Positions 1 to 6,899 of a stretch of 21,369 nt of DNA are shown piece after piece. The position numbers were made by a program, and so were the translations under genes. The stretch is from an uncultured Clostridia bacterium (GTDB taxonomy: Bacteria; Bacillota; Clostridia; Christensenellales; CAG-314). How positions within the stretch are numbered: position 1 is the stretch's first letter; each line of letters starts with the position of its first letter. The DNA lies in the NCBI GenBank assembly GCA_937915515.1, contig CALGIK010000049.1, forward strand, positions 1 through 21,369. The letters run 5' to 3'. The notes beneath the pieces are model-generated. The model was given only the letters and a program-made list of their open reading frames with translations, was not told the origin of the DNA and searched no databases.

Positions 1-57
1 CATTACTATTTTAGGATTGTTAGGACGAGCGTCAATAACAATCCCAAAATAGTAATG
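1..57. repeat. Foldback palindrome at the window edge
   Basis: Positions 1-22 are the reverse complement of 36-57 with a single mismatch (position 13 against 45). The intervening bases contain a further 4-bp pairing (GACG 24-27 with CGTC 30-33), leaving a loop of only AG. The whole stretch is therefore a near-perfect hairpin centred at about position 28.5. It lies inside the ACR3 coding sequence and introduces the early stop. Such a fold at the end of a sequence is typical of a mirrored read end or chimeric assembly, although a real inverted duplication cannot be excluded from the sequence alone. Confidence 0.85.
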
Positions 58-737
58 GGAGCAAATTTTGGAATAACCTTTTCCTCAAGATACGTCAGTC
101 CTTTATTTTTTATTATCAAATAACGCACTACGCTTGCGGCAAGCAAAGGCACTACAATAAAAAGACCTATCGATAAAAACAGTGTGCCCCAAGGTATTGT
201 AAAGCCACCTACACCGAGCAAAAATCCAACTATCGGTACAAAAGCGATAAGAACAATTAAATCGTTAGTAGCTACCTGTAAAACAGTATAAGTAGGGTTG
301 CCCTTAGTTAACAAACTCCAAACAAACACCATAGCAGTACACGGTGCTGCCCCCAAGAGCACTGCGCCAGCTAGATAATCTTTTGCAAGCTCATGGGGGA
401 TTATAGCTTTAAAAACAACGTAAAAGAAAAAGCTTGCTATACCAAACATCGTAAATGGTTTAATTAACCAGTTTACGACCCAAGTGAGAAAAAGACCTTT
501 TGGATGCTTTCCTACATCTTTTACAGAAGTAAAATCAACTTTTAACATCATCGGAAAAATCATAAGCCAAATAAGCACCGCAATAGGGATATTAACTTGC
601 ATTAATTCAAGTTTGCCAAAAAAATCGCTAAATCCGGGTATAAATCTTCCTATTGCAACGCCCAAACCCATACATAGTAAGACCCAAATCGTGAGATACT
701 TTTCGAAAAACCCAATTCCGTTTATTTTGTTCTGCAT
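6..737 (-). CDS. acr3: ACR3-family arsenite efflux permease, C-terminus lost in foldback
   Basis: A 243-residue multi-spanning membrane protein of the ACR3 family (bile acid:sodium symporter superfamily), which exports arsenite from the cytoplasm. The family signature is visible as GAAPCTAMVFVW with the conserved cysteine at residue 133, followed by a KGNPTYTVLQVATNDL segment. ACR3 proteins normally have about 340-360 residues and ten membrane spans, so about 100 residues are missing. The last six codons (VLTILK) and the TAG stop fall in the mirrored arm of the 1-57 palindrome, so the stop is probably not genuine. The start is ATG 735-737 because AAGGAG (744-749) lies six bases upstream; an in-frame upstream start at 776 has no such site. 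It is the last visible gene of the operon arsR-permease-thioredoxin-acr3. Family assignment is very secure; intactness in the organism is unknown. Confidence 0.9.
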   Translation of the reverse strand: MQNKINGIGFFEKYLTIWVLLCMGLGVAIGRFIPGFSDFFGKLELMQVNIPIAVLIWLMIFPMMLKVDFTSVKDVGKHPKGLFLTWVVNWLIKPFTMFGIASFFFYVVFKAIIPHELAKDYLAGAVLLGAAPCTAMVFVWSLLTKGNPTYTVLQVATNDLIVLIAFVPIVGFLLGVGGFTIPWGTLFLSIGLFIVVPLLAASVVRYLIIKNKGLTYLEEKVIPKFAPITILGLLLTLVLTILK

Positions 738-829
738 ATTAAACTCCTTATAAGACAAAATAAGACAAATCTTCACCCTAATATAATACGGTTATTTTAT
801 ACCTCTACCCAAGGTTTTTAATTTTCCCA

Positions 830-1084
830 TTATGTTTTTTCTTTATTTTTTCTTTCGTTTATCAGTTGCTCTATTTGTTCTACCGAAAGCATTCTTCCGC
901 TTGCTACAACTTTATTGTCAATAATTAAAGCCGGCGTGCTCATAACGCCGTATTTTACAATTTCCTTCACGTTGCCCAAGTTTTTTACTTCTGATGTTAT
1001 TCCGCAGTTTTGAGCCGCTTTTACGGCATTAAGATGATTTTGTTTGCTGTTTTTGCAGCAGTTTCCCAAAGTAATAATTTCCAT
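830..1084 (-). CDS. Small thioredoxin-fold protein of the ars operon (CCxxS active-site region)
   Basis: An 84-residue protein resembling the small redox-active disulfide (glutaredoxin/thioredoxin-like) family often found beside ArsR and DUF318 permeases. The beta-strand start MEIITLG is followed by N-C9-C10-K-N-S13, which sits where the usual GxxCxxC active site would be, and a TPAL motif supplies the expected cis-proline. The usual second catalytic cysteine appears replaced by Ser13, with an extra cysteine directly before the first; a third cysteine is at residue 27. A monothiol or CC-based chemistry is therefore possible, perhaps thiol-dependent handling of arsenic species, but this is inference. 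The ATG at 1082-1084 is chosen over an upstream in-frame start because AAGGAG lies at 1091-1096. It starts 13 bases after the permease stop, so the two are cotranscribed. Confidence 0.8.
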   Translation of the reverse strand: MEIITLGNCCKNSKQNHLNAVKAAQNCGITSEVKNLGNVKEIVKYGVMSTPALIIDNKVVASGRMLSVEQIEQLINERKNKEKT

Positions 1085-1097
1085 ATTTTTCTCCTTA

Positions 1098-2240
1098 TTA
1101 TATAAACAAAAAATTGAAAGCATTAAACAGATAACCTATGATAATAATACCCCCTACAACAATGCCGATAAAAGCTATCAGCAATTTTGGTTTTACGGCT
1201 TTAGAAAGCATTATCATGCTCGGCAACGACAGCGCCGTAACGCTCATCATAAAGGCAAGTATAGTGCCCAGTCCCACACCTTTGTTAAACAACGCTTCGG
1301 CAACGGGGATTGTACCAAAAATGTCGGCATACATGGGTGTCCCTACAAAAGTCGCCACAATTACCGAATACCATTTGTCTTGACCGAGTACCGTCTGAAT
1401 CCATTCTTGAGGTATAAAGTTGTGTATTGATGCGCCTATTGCAACACCTATAATAATATAAGGCCATACTTTTTTTAAGGTAGAAAGCATTTGATCTTTA
1501 GCAAAAATCATTCTGTCTTTTTTTGTCATATCAATAGTAGCTGCATCGACGTTTATGCCTTCCTTAATAAAGTCCCTGACGTTATTGCCTAACCCCGTTT
1601 TTTCAATAATCGTGCCTCCTATAATAGCAAGCAACAGTCCGACAATTACATAAACAATAGCAATGGGAAAACCAAATACGCTAATCAGTATAATAAGTGC
1701 ACCTAAATCAACAAGAGGACTTGAAATCAAAAAACTGAAAGTCACGCCGCTTGAAATCCCCGCGCTTGTAAAGCCCATAAACAATGGTATGGACGAACAG
1801 CTGCAAAAAGGAGTAACCGTTCCAAGCAGTGCGCCCATGGTATTTGCGCCTATGCCGCTGTATTTGCCTAATATTTTTTTTGTCCTTTCGGGAGGGTAAT
1901 AGCTTTGGATATATGATATTATAAATATCAATAAGCAAAGCAGAAAAATTATTTTTATGGTGTCGTATAAAAAGAACTGCAAAGCAGCGCCCCAAGCGGA
2001 TGAAATAAACATACTGCCAAATATTGCCGTAAGCAATAAGCCAATAAGGTTATTCAGCCATTTTATACCCAGTATTTGATCCGAAATAAAAGCCAATACA
2101 TTTTTTACTGCTGCCCATCCGCCAAAAATAGCGGTAAGAGACATTGCTACAATCATTAAAAAAACAACAGCCAAAAAAATAAATAATTTTTTATGCCGTA
2201 TAAACCAACTTGTTTTATTGTTTTTATTATCCTTTTCCAT
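1098..2240 (-). CDS. ArsP/DUF318-family permease
   Basis: A 380-residue integral membrane protein of the predicted-permease family PF03773 (ArsP_1, DUF318, UPF0718). Members export metals or organoarsenicals; Campylobacter ArsP exports trivalent organoarsenicals. The hallmark is TPFCSCSSIPLF with Cys146 and Cys148 at the start of a membrane helix, followed by a glycine-rich helix and LISSPLVDLGAL. A second glycine-rich repeat in the C-terminal half includes GTPMYADIFGTIPVAEAL. About eight hydrophobic spans are visible, and the cytosolic linker around residues 220-250 is charged. The start is supported by AAGGA about nine bases upstream. Its place between arsR and a thioredoxin-like gene with acr3 downstream argues for arsenic-related efflux. 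Whether the substrate is an organoarsenical, arsenite or another thiophilic metal cannot be decided from the sequence. Confidence 0.85.
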   Translation of the reverse strand: MEKDNKNNKTSWFIRHKKLFIFLAVVFLMIVAMSLTAIFGGWAAVKNVLAFISDQILGIKWLNNLIGLLLTAIFGSMFISSAWGAALQFFLYDTIKIIFLLCLLIFIISYIQSYYPPERTKKILGKYSGIGANTMGALLGTVTPFCSCSSIPLFMGFTSAGISSGVTFSFLISSPLVDLGALIILISVFGFPIAIVYVIVGLLLAIIGGTIIEKTGLGNNVRDFIKEGINVDAATIDMTKKDRMIFAKDQMLSTLKKVWPYIIIGVAIGASIHNFIPQEWIQTVLGQDKWYSVIVATFVGTPMYADIFGTIPVAEALFNKGVGLGTILAFMMSVTALSLPSMIMLSKAVKPKLLIAFIGIVVGGIIIIGYLFNAFNFLFI

Positions 2241-2336
2241 ATCTATCCTTATTTAAAATATTTATTTTTCAATAAATTCTTTAATTATTTTTATATTGTA
2301 CTTTTTTGCAAAATCTTTTTGCGTATACCTTTAAAA

Positions 2337-2600
2337 TCATAAAGAGCAGACAAATTCAGCAAGCTGCTTTAAAAGAGAACGGTTTAGAGTGTAGTACATC
2401 CATTTGCCGTCTTTTTTGCTCGTCACCAGATCGCTGTCGCACAGCATTTTCATGTGGTAACTTAAAGTGGGTTGAGTGCATTGTAATGCGTCCAATATTT
2501 TGCATGCGCAAAGAGGACCGTTTTTAAGCATACCTATTATTTTAAGTCTTGTTTCGTCGCCCATGGCTTTAAAAGCAAGAGCATAGTCCAAATTATTCAT
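2337..2600 (-). CDS. arsR: ArsR/SmtB-family metalloregulator
   Basis: An 87-residue winged-helix repressor. MGDETRLKIIGML is the usual helix-1/2 region, LCACKILDALQ is the metal-sensing helix, and TQPTLSYHMKML is the recognition helix. The pair Cys31-x-Cys33 corresponds to the ELCVC arsenic site of classical ArsR; Cys41 and Cys54 are further candidate ligands and Cys85 lies near the C-terminus. The wing is SKKDGKWMYYTLN. It should repress the operon until As(III) or Sb(III) binds. GAGGAG about nine bases upstream supports this ATG. It is the first gene after a consensus promoter carrying a palindromic operator, so it is probably autoregulated. A gap of 96 bases separates it from the permease; I see no clear terminator in that gap. 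Confidence 0.93.
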   Translation of the reverse strand: MNNLDYALAFKAMGDETRLKIIGMLKNGPLCACKILDALQCTQPTLSYHMKMLCDSDLVTSKKDGKWMYYTLNRSLLKQLAEFVCSL

Positions 2601-2614
2601 ATTTTTCCGCTCCT

Positions 2615-2662
2615 CATATAGATATATGTCTATATGTTATATTATATTCCTCATATAGATAG
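2615..2662. promoter_or_regulatory. Probable ArsR operator: inverted repeat plus extra half-site
   Basis: CATATAGA (2615-2622) and TCTATATG (2629-2636) form a perfect 8-bp inverted repeat with a 6-base centre. It covers the predicted transcription start of arsR. A second copy of the left half lies inside the promoter spacer: TCCTCATATAGATA occurs at 2611-2624 and again at 2648-2661. Binding at both places would block RNA polymerase, which suits an autoregulated ArsR repressor. The assignment to ArsR is inferred from position and symmetry. Confidence 0.7.
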
Positions 2663-2669
2663 TTGTCAA
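2641..2669 (-). promoter_or_regulatory. Consensus sigma-A promoter of the ars operon
   Basis: Read on the minus strand, TTGACA (2664-2669) is followed by a 17-base spacer and TATAAT (2641-2646), a perfect match to the housekeeping consensus. The predicted start site is near 2634, giving a leader of about 34 bases with GAGGAG before arsR. Confidence 0.88.
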
Positions 2670-2845
2670 TAAAAAAATATGTAAAGCCGTTTTATTCAAA
2701 CAGATTATTGAGAAATAGCGTTTAGTTATTGTTAGATATAAAAAATTAGAAAACAGAAAAGAATTAAATATTTACTTCTTTAATATAAATATTATGACTA
2801 AACTATGTTCAAATTATAGATAACAATATTTGTAATTCATATTTT

Positions 2846-2882
2846 TTATTGCTTATTTATACATAAAGCAATAAAAAGGGGG
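2846..2882 (+). promoter_or_regulatory. Leader hairpin abutting the ribosome binding site
   Basis: TTATTGCTT (2846-2854) and AAGCAATAA (2866-2874) form a perfect 9-bp stem with an 11-base loop. The purine run AAGGGGGG that serves as Shine-Dalgarno site for the following small gene starts directly after the stem. No T-run follows on the plus strand, so it does not look like an ordinary terminator. It may affect translation or mRNA stability. The rest of the 2670-2845 stretch is very AT-rich and I see no gene in it. Confidence 0.4.
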
Positions 2883-2891
2883 GAAGAGTAA

Positions 2892-3110
2892 ATGAAAAAC
2901 CAAATCACGACTATAAAATTGGCGGTAAACAACAGCAAATTGACGGAGGAACAAATTAAGGATTTGCACTATATCGGGATATACGATTGTTCAATTTGCA
3001 ACAATAAAAGCAGTGACATTTGTGACGGTTGTGATGCGTTTGATTTGTTTATGCAACGCAAATATTCAGTAGAACCCATAGGTTTTAAACTAAAAGGCGA
3101 AATTTCGTAG
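2892..3110 (+). CDS. 72-residue four-cysteine (putative zinc-knuckle) protein, unknown function
   Basis: A small soluble protein with no signal peptide or membrane segment. Cysteines 33, 36, 44 and 47 are spaced C-x2-C-x7-C-x2-C (CSIC and CDGC), a plausible zinc-binding knuckle. An N-terminal polar helix region (KLTEEQIKDL) precedes it. AAGGGGGG lies 7-14 bases before the ATG. It runs divergently from the ars operon and converges on the CbrC-family gene. No family was recognised; a role in metal response is only suggested by the neighbourhood. Clean start, good ribosome site and patterned cysteines make it a likely real gene. Confidence 0.65.
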   Translation: MKNQITTIKLAVNNSKLTEEQIKDLHYIGIYDCSICNNKSSDICDGCDAFDLFMQRKYSVEPIGFKLKGEIS

Positions 3111-3161
3111 CGGTATTTTGAAATAGAAATTGTAAATTATCGGATTAAATATATAATAGAA

Positions 3162-3749
3162 TTATGACAGATTAATATCCACTTTATATTTTTTACAATG
3201 AAGGCATTGAAAAACACATAAATCATGTATCTCATCATTAATAGCATCTATTAATTCTTCAATAGGCCTTCCTATTGCAATAAAAGTCTCATTTTTAATT
3301 ATAGCTTCAATGATTTCCTTCTCAATTTTTAATTCTTTTATTTTATCCCAGCTTAAACATCCAATAAATTCACACAAATCATCACAACAAGATAGCCAGT
3401 TTTCTTGTTGCCATGAACAATATCCCGGAGTTCTATAGCATACTTCCTCGATTATTGATTTATCTGAAACAGTTTCACAACTTTCAAAATCCTGAAACTC
3501 CATATTGAATTTTCTATGTGCTTCGCCATTTGATATGCAATCGGGGCATAAACAAGAAATTCTCTTTTTTGAATAGTAAGGCTCTAAGTAAATATACTTA
3601 CTAATCATATTACAGCAACTACACTTTTTTCCATCCTTATTTTCAATGAAAGCTCCTGTATTTAATGGGTCTTTATGGTATTTAAAGTTAGGTATATTTT
3701 CTTTATCGTATTTTATATTTGATGGCTTTTTCTTAAAAATATTAAACAT
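3162..3749 (-). CDS. cbrC: CbrC / UPF0167 family protein
   Basis: A 195-residue cysteine-rich cytosolic protein matching the CbrC family (PF03691), named after an Escherichia coli protein whose expression gives tolerance to colicin E2. The biochemical activity is unknown. Family landmarks occur in order: FKYHKDPLNTGAF, a CSCC cluster, YIYLEPYYS, a LCPDCISNG knuckle, a KFNMEFQDF segment, the strongly conserved RTPGYCSWQQENWLSCC block, CEFIG, and a C-terminal FQCLHCKKY. The many CxxC/CxC pairs suggest zinc binding. The start has GGAGGT five bases upstream. It is a single-gene unit with its own probable promoter. The length is typical of the family. The gene symbol reflects family membership, not a shown colicin function. 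Confidence 0.88.
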   Translation of the reverse strand: MFNIFKKKPSNIKYDKENIPNFKYHKDPLNTGAFIENKDGKKCSCCNMISKYIYLEPYYSKKRISCLCPDCISNGEAHRKFNMEFQDFESCETVSDKSIIEEVCYRTPGYCSWQQENWLSCCDDLCEFIGCLSWDKIKELKIEKEIIEAIIKNETFIAIGRPIEELIDAINDEIHDLCVFQCLHCKKYKVDINLS

Positions 3750-3799
3750 GTTATACCTCCATTACATTCAATGTGTTTTCATTTTACTTAGTTTTTAAT

Positions 3800-3828
3800 A
3801 TTTTAACACAAAACATAGAATTAGTGAA
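3800..3828 (-). promoter_or_regulatory. Possible promoter of the CbrC-family gene
   Basis: On the minus strand TTCACT (3823-3828), a 17-base spacer and TAAAAT (3800-3805) resemble a sigma-A promoter, giving a leader of about 45 bases. The -35 box matches four of six consensus bases, so this is moderate support only. The remaining bases 3830-3968 are AT-rich with no gene seen. Confidence 0.4.
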
Positions 3829-3968
3829 CTGTTTTATTAAAAATAAACTCTTTAATACTATCTATGATACTCTGTCCATTTCAAAATATAAACTTTGTGA
3901 GTTTTATAGCGGTTAATTGATTTTTATGTTATTGTTAAGCTTCTGTGTTTAATGGTTAAATAACAAAA

Positions 3969-4003
3969 GTCTATATATCGCTTATTATAAGCAATCTATA
4001 GAC
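3969..4003 (-). terminator. Intrinsic terminator downstream of ssrA
   Basis: GTCTATA near both ends and GCTTA/TAAGC inside give a 16-bp mostly paired stem with a 3-base loop (arms 3969-3984 and 3988-4003). Read on the minus strand it is followed by TTTTGTTATTT. It lies 66 bases beyond the CCA end of the tmRNA gene and is the natural end of that transcript. On the plus strand the hairpin is followed by A/G-rich sequence, so it is directional. Confidence 0.75.
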
Positions 4004-4069
4004 AGAAAAGAAAAGATAATATTTGTGCAACAAAAAATTTGATATAATGCATCAAAGTTCAAGTGCTAT

Positions 4070-4442
4070 TGGTGGAGATGAGGGGACTTGCACCCCTGTA
4101 CCGCCATAAGACCAAAAAGCTTTCTACGTAGCGTAGTTTGTCGTTAAATTTCCTTTTAAACCAGACGGCAAACAAGCCGATTAAAAAGTAATGTCCTTAA
4201 TGGCGGAATTAAGTCGAACAACGCTTAACCCCCCTTTACCTCATTTTTTGACGCCGCTTACTGCCCATGAGATAAGACAGGGCGACGAGCTGCTAATTAA
4301 TTAAGCAGCGTATGCCAAACGAGTGTTGGCGACAGAATTATTATCTGCATTTAAATTTTTGCCCCATTTTTTTACGCTGACAAAGCAAACAGCGGCACGC
4401 TTACTCTTCCATCTATATAACGGGCGAATCTATAACACCCCC
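4070..4442 (-). ncRNA. ssrA: Transfer-messenger RNA (tmRNA)
   Basis: A complete 373-base tmRNA that rescues stalled ribosomes and tags their products for proteolysis. The 5' end GGGGGTG (4436-4442) pairs over seven bases, with two G-U wobbles, with CATCTCC (4074-4080) before the encoded ACCA end (4070-4073). The T-arm is AGGGG/CCCCT. The 5' region reads GTTATAGATTCGCCCG, close to the usual GTTATGGATTCGACGGG. Pseudoknot PK1 is visible: CGCTG (4390-4394) with CAGCG (4375-4379), and TTTGC (4385-4389) with GCAAA (4358-4362). The stop-codon hairpin GCTGC...GCAGC follows the tag frame. The T-loop reads TGCAAGT instead of the usual TTC-type start, a small oddity. An open frame on the opposite strand at 4323-4508 is a by-product of this gene. 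Confidence 0.96.
4301..4348 (-). other. tmRNA proteolysis-tag reading frame
   Basis: Starting at GCA (4346-4348), nine bases after PK1, the frame reads ADNNSVANTRLAYAA and ends at TAA (4301-4303). With the alanine carried by the charged tmRNA the full tag is AADNNSVANTRLAYAA. The terminal YAA differs from the common LAA end recognised by ClpXP. A second in-frame stop (TAA then TTA TTA context) lies in the stop hairpin. The resume codon is inferred from its position after PK1 and the alanine-first convention. Confidence 0.85.
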
Positions 4443-4451
4443 ACAGTGGAT

Positions 4452-4457
4452 ATTATA
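4452..4457 (-). promoter_or_regulatory. -10 box of the ssrA promoter
   Basis: TATAAT on the minus strand ends nine bases before the mature tmRNA 5' end, consistent with a short precursor trimmed by RNase P. No good -35 hexamer is visible at 16-18 bases. Confidence 0.6.
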
Positions 4458-4917
4458 TTTTACTTCAAAATTATAATTTATGCAACTGTTTTTGCGGCAA
4501 TTCATTAAACAATTTACCTTACTATTAAAAAAATAATTGTGCAAAATATAGTACTTATAGATGCAATTTAATACAATTTAAACTGTTTTTTATTCTGCCG
4601 ATTTGAACAAAAAAAACAATAACAGAAGTATCTTCTTTGATTTGTCTTGTTTAATTTAACTATTTTCCTAATGTCAATCTGATTTTGTTAAACCAATAGA
4701 ATAAGATTATTATTATATTTTTTATCTTTTTGTCGACTTAACAAACAATTGCTACCGTACTTATCTTAGTGCATTAATATAATTTATACAAAACTGTCAT
4801 AAACAGTAAATATTTTCGATTATGGGCAACAAGAAACATATATTTATTTTTATTTTGATATTGCATTCGTTATATATTGGTGGTACAATCATATATATAA
4901 GTAATAAATACTTGTAT
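4458..4917. other. Non-coding stretch between ssrA and the small membrane-protein gene
   Basis: About 460 bases of strongly AT-rich sequence. Short open frames on both strands (about 4797-5045 minus, 4822-5004 plus) have no ribosome site and a composition expected from AT-rich DNA, so I do not call them. TATAAT at 4778-4783 on the plus strand could be the -10 box for the gene at 4932, but the matching -35 region is poor. No stable GC-containing hairpin or repeat was seen. Confidence 0.5.
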
Positions 4918-4931
4918 AAAGGAGCAATAAT

Positions 4932-5366
4932 ATGCAAAGTACGCAAAATAGTGACCAAGAAGTTTTTGAAGGACATGATATTTGCGATCAACTTCAATGC
5001 GTAAATATATCTGAAAATCCCGTCAATCACGTTCCGGAAAAACAAAAAAGCATGGCGTTGTCTTACATAAGTGCCGTTTTGTATCCCCTTATTTTGTGCG
5101 GATTAATGATATGGTTATATTCGTCAGGAGAGACAACCGTGTTGGGTATGTTATTCGGTATTGCTTTTTCTGTTGCTATGGGCGTAACTATCGGTATGGT
5201 CGGTTTTTACCTTATCGTTATACCCTTGCCTTATATATTTGTGTATAAATGGGGATGCGCTAAGCCTAATCAGTCTACAAAAAGGAAAGTTATCTTAGGA
5301 CTGCTTACTTTTGTGTTTTTTGCAATGGCATTTGTTTCTGCTTTCGTATTAAAAAGTTTGAGATAG
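4932..5366 (+). CDS. Small three- to four-span membrane protein, unknown function
   Basis: A 144-residue protein with a polar acidic N-terminus of about 40 residues without signal peptide, then hydrophobic segments at roughly 43-66 (ALSYISAVLYPLILCGLMIW), 70-107 (probably two helices around VLGMLFGIAFSVAMGVTIGM and FYLIVIPLPYIFVY) and 118-140 (ILGLLTFVFFAMAFVSAFVL). Short charged tails carry KSTKRK-type positive residues. AAAGGAG (4918-4924) seven bases before the ATG decides the start. Two N-terminal cysteines are present (residues 18 and 23). I recognise no family. It stands alone ahead of ktrB, which has its own promoter, so a functional link to potassium uptake is not supported. Confidence 0.75.
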   Translation: MQSTQNSDQEVFEGHDICDQLQCVNISENPVNHVPEKQKSMALSYISAVLYPLILCGLMIWLYSSGETTVLGMLFGIAFSVAMGVTIGMVGFYLIVIPLPYIFVYKWGCAKPNQSTKRKVILGLLTFVFFAMAFVSAFVLKSLR

Positions 5367-5423
5367 GGAATTTGCATTGAATAAGCATCTCTTGCCGTTT
5401 AATACATCAATAATGCTTTACAG

Positions 5424-5452
5424 TTGCAAAATTGTTTAAATTGGTGTATACT
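5424..5452 (+). promoter_or_regulatory. Promoter of ktrB placed almost at the start codon
   Basis: TTGCAA (5424-5429), 17-base spacer, TATACT (5447-5452). The predicted start of transcription is near 5459, only about four bases before the ATG at 5463. A longer reading of ktrB from the TTG at 5424 would begin inside this -35 box and is therefore unlikely. Confidence 0.65.
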
Positions 5453-5462
5453 ATACAATTAT

Positions 5463-6818
5463 ATGCTGCACAGTCCCTTAAAAAATCATAAAAAATTGCG
5501 CATTTTGACCTTGCCCCAAATAGTCGTAATAGGCTATGTGGGCATTATTCTTTTCGGTTCTTTACTTTTATCTTTGCCCTTTTCCTTAAAAGAGGGCAAT
5601 TTAAAATATATCGATGCCTTATTTACCTCCGCTTCGGCAACTTGCGTAACGGGTTTGGCTGTCGGCAATACCTTTACTACCTTTACCGCATTTGGACAAT
5701 TAATTATACTTTTGCTTATTCAGGTAGGCGGCTTAGGTTTTATGACAATTTCAAGCGCATTTTATATTATGATAGGCAAGCGTTTGGCTCTGCGCACTAA
5801 ACTGGATATGCAAAGCGACTTAAACGACGACGGAGGGGCAAACAGGTTTAAAAAAATCATAAAGCAAATTATGATTATTGCTTTTTCGGTAGAATTATCC
5901 GGCGCAATAATTTTGACGGCAGCTTTATCAAAGTATTACAGCTTTGGTAAGGCATTAAGCAAAGGCGTGTTTTTAGCTATATCGGCTTTTTGTAACGCAG
6001 GCTTCGACTTGACGGAGAGCGGTTTGTCCTTAATGCCTTTTAACGATGACACAGCTGTTTTATTTACAATATCGGCGCTGATTATTATAGGCGGAATAGG
6101 CTTTTTGGTAATAAGCGATATACTGAGCCGAAAGCGTTGGTCTCGATTTAAATTGCATACAAAAGTTGTTATATTGACTACTCTGATTTTAATATTTACC
6201 GGCACATTAATGTTCTGTATTGCAGAATGGAATAATTCGATGCAAAACATGACGGCAGGGCAAAAAATATTAAACTCGTTTTTTACATCTGTGACGGCAC
6301 GTACGGCGGGCTTTTTCAGCGTTGACCCAGCAAGGCTAAATCAGCCTTCGCTGCTTTTTCTTATGTTTTTGATGTTTATAGGCGCCAGTCCCTCCAGCAC
6401 AGGCGGCGGCATAAAAACGACCACGCTTTTTGTTTTGCTTATTGCATCAGTTTCGGCAATACGGTGCAAAAATACTGTCGAAATAGCTAAACGCGAAATC
6501 AATTTTAAGATAATATTAAAAGCACTTGCCACCTTAGTTGTAGGTGCTGTTTTGATATTTGTATCAATATTTTTATTGACTATTACAGACGGCGCTCATT
6601 TTACGCAGCAACAGCTTTTATTTGAAGAAGTCAGCGCTTTTGCTACGGTAGGATTAAGTTTGGGCATAACAGGCGGGTTATCGGTTGCGGGTAAAATAAT
6701 TATTATCTTTACGATGTTTATAGGCAGGATAGGGATGCTTACTTTCTTTATGTCTCTGACTCATCGCGAAATAGCTGACTCAAAAATCAAATTTAAGGAA
6801 GCACTAATCAGCATATAA
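5463..6818 (+). CDS. ktrB: KtrB-type potassium uptake channel subunit
   Basis: A 451-residue membrane protein of the TrkH/KtrB/HKT superfamily. It forms the ion-conducting part of the Na+-dependent KtrAB K+ uptake system. All four pore-loop signatures are present, each with its filter glycine: SATCVTGL (Gly64), ISAFCNAGF (Gly180), TARTAGF (Gly283) and FATVGL (Gly397). The intramembrane gating loop after the third repeat reads GASPSSTGGGIK. The length and the position of LPQIVVIGY after 17 residues match Bacillus KtrB, which supports ATG 5463. There is no Shine-Dalgarno site; the promoter lies immediately upstream, so translation may be leaderless. ktrA follows 81 bases later on the same strand. 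TrkG/TrkH is less likely because those are longer and pair with a double-RCK TrkA. Confidence 0.93.
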   Translation: MLHSPLKNHKKLRILTLPQIVVIGYVGIILFGSLLLSLPFSLKEGNLKYIDALFTSASATCVTGLAVGNTFTTFTAFGQLIILLLIQVGGLGFMTISSAFYIMIGKRLALRTKLDMQSDLNDDGGANRFKKIIKQIMIIAFSVELSGAIILTAALSKYYSFGKALSKGVFLAISAFCNAGFDLTESGLSLMPFNDDTAVLFTISALIIIGGIGFLVISDILSRKRWSRFKLHTKVVILTTLILIFTGTLMFCIAEWNNSMQNMTAGQKILNSFFTSVTARTAGFFSVDPARLNQPSLLFLMFLMFIGASPSSTGGGIKTTTLFVLLIASVSAIRCKNTVEIAKREINFKIILKALATLVVGAVLIFVSIFLLTITDGAHFTQQQLLFEEVSAFATVGLSLGITGGLSVAGKIIIIFTMFIGRIGMLTFFMSLTHREIADSKIKFKEALISI

Positions 6819-6899
6819 GCATATGACAAGGTTAATTTACGAATAAATGGTTATATGCGCATATGTACATATAATAAAATCAGCAAATACGAGGTATAT

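Noticed and set aside
2241..2336. Terminator or second promoter between arsR and the permease
   Set aside because: The gap is AT-rich but I found no stable hairpin with T-run and no good -35/-10 pair.
4323..4508. Open frame of 61 codons on the plus strand
   Set aside because: It lies across the 5' half of the tmRNA gene on the opposite strand and has no ribosome site.
4797..5045. Open frame of 82 codons on the minus strand overlapping the small membrane-protein gene
   Set aside because: No ribosome site, AT-driven residue content (Ile, Tyr, Asn), and it overlaps the start of the better-supported gene at 4932.
5424..5462. Longer KtrB N-terminus starting at TTG 5424
   Set aside because: The TTG is part of the -35 box, the added residues are not family-like, and ATG 5463 gives the usual KtrB length.
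5367..5462. Cyclic di-AMP (ydaO-type) riboswitch before ktrB
   Set aside because: Only about 95 bases separate the genes, the promoter abuts the ATG and no riboswitch-like fold is visible.
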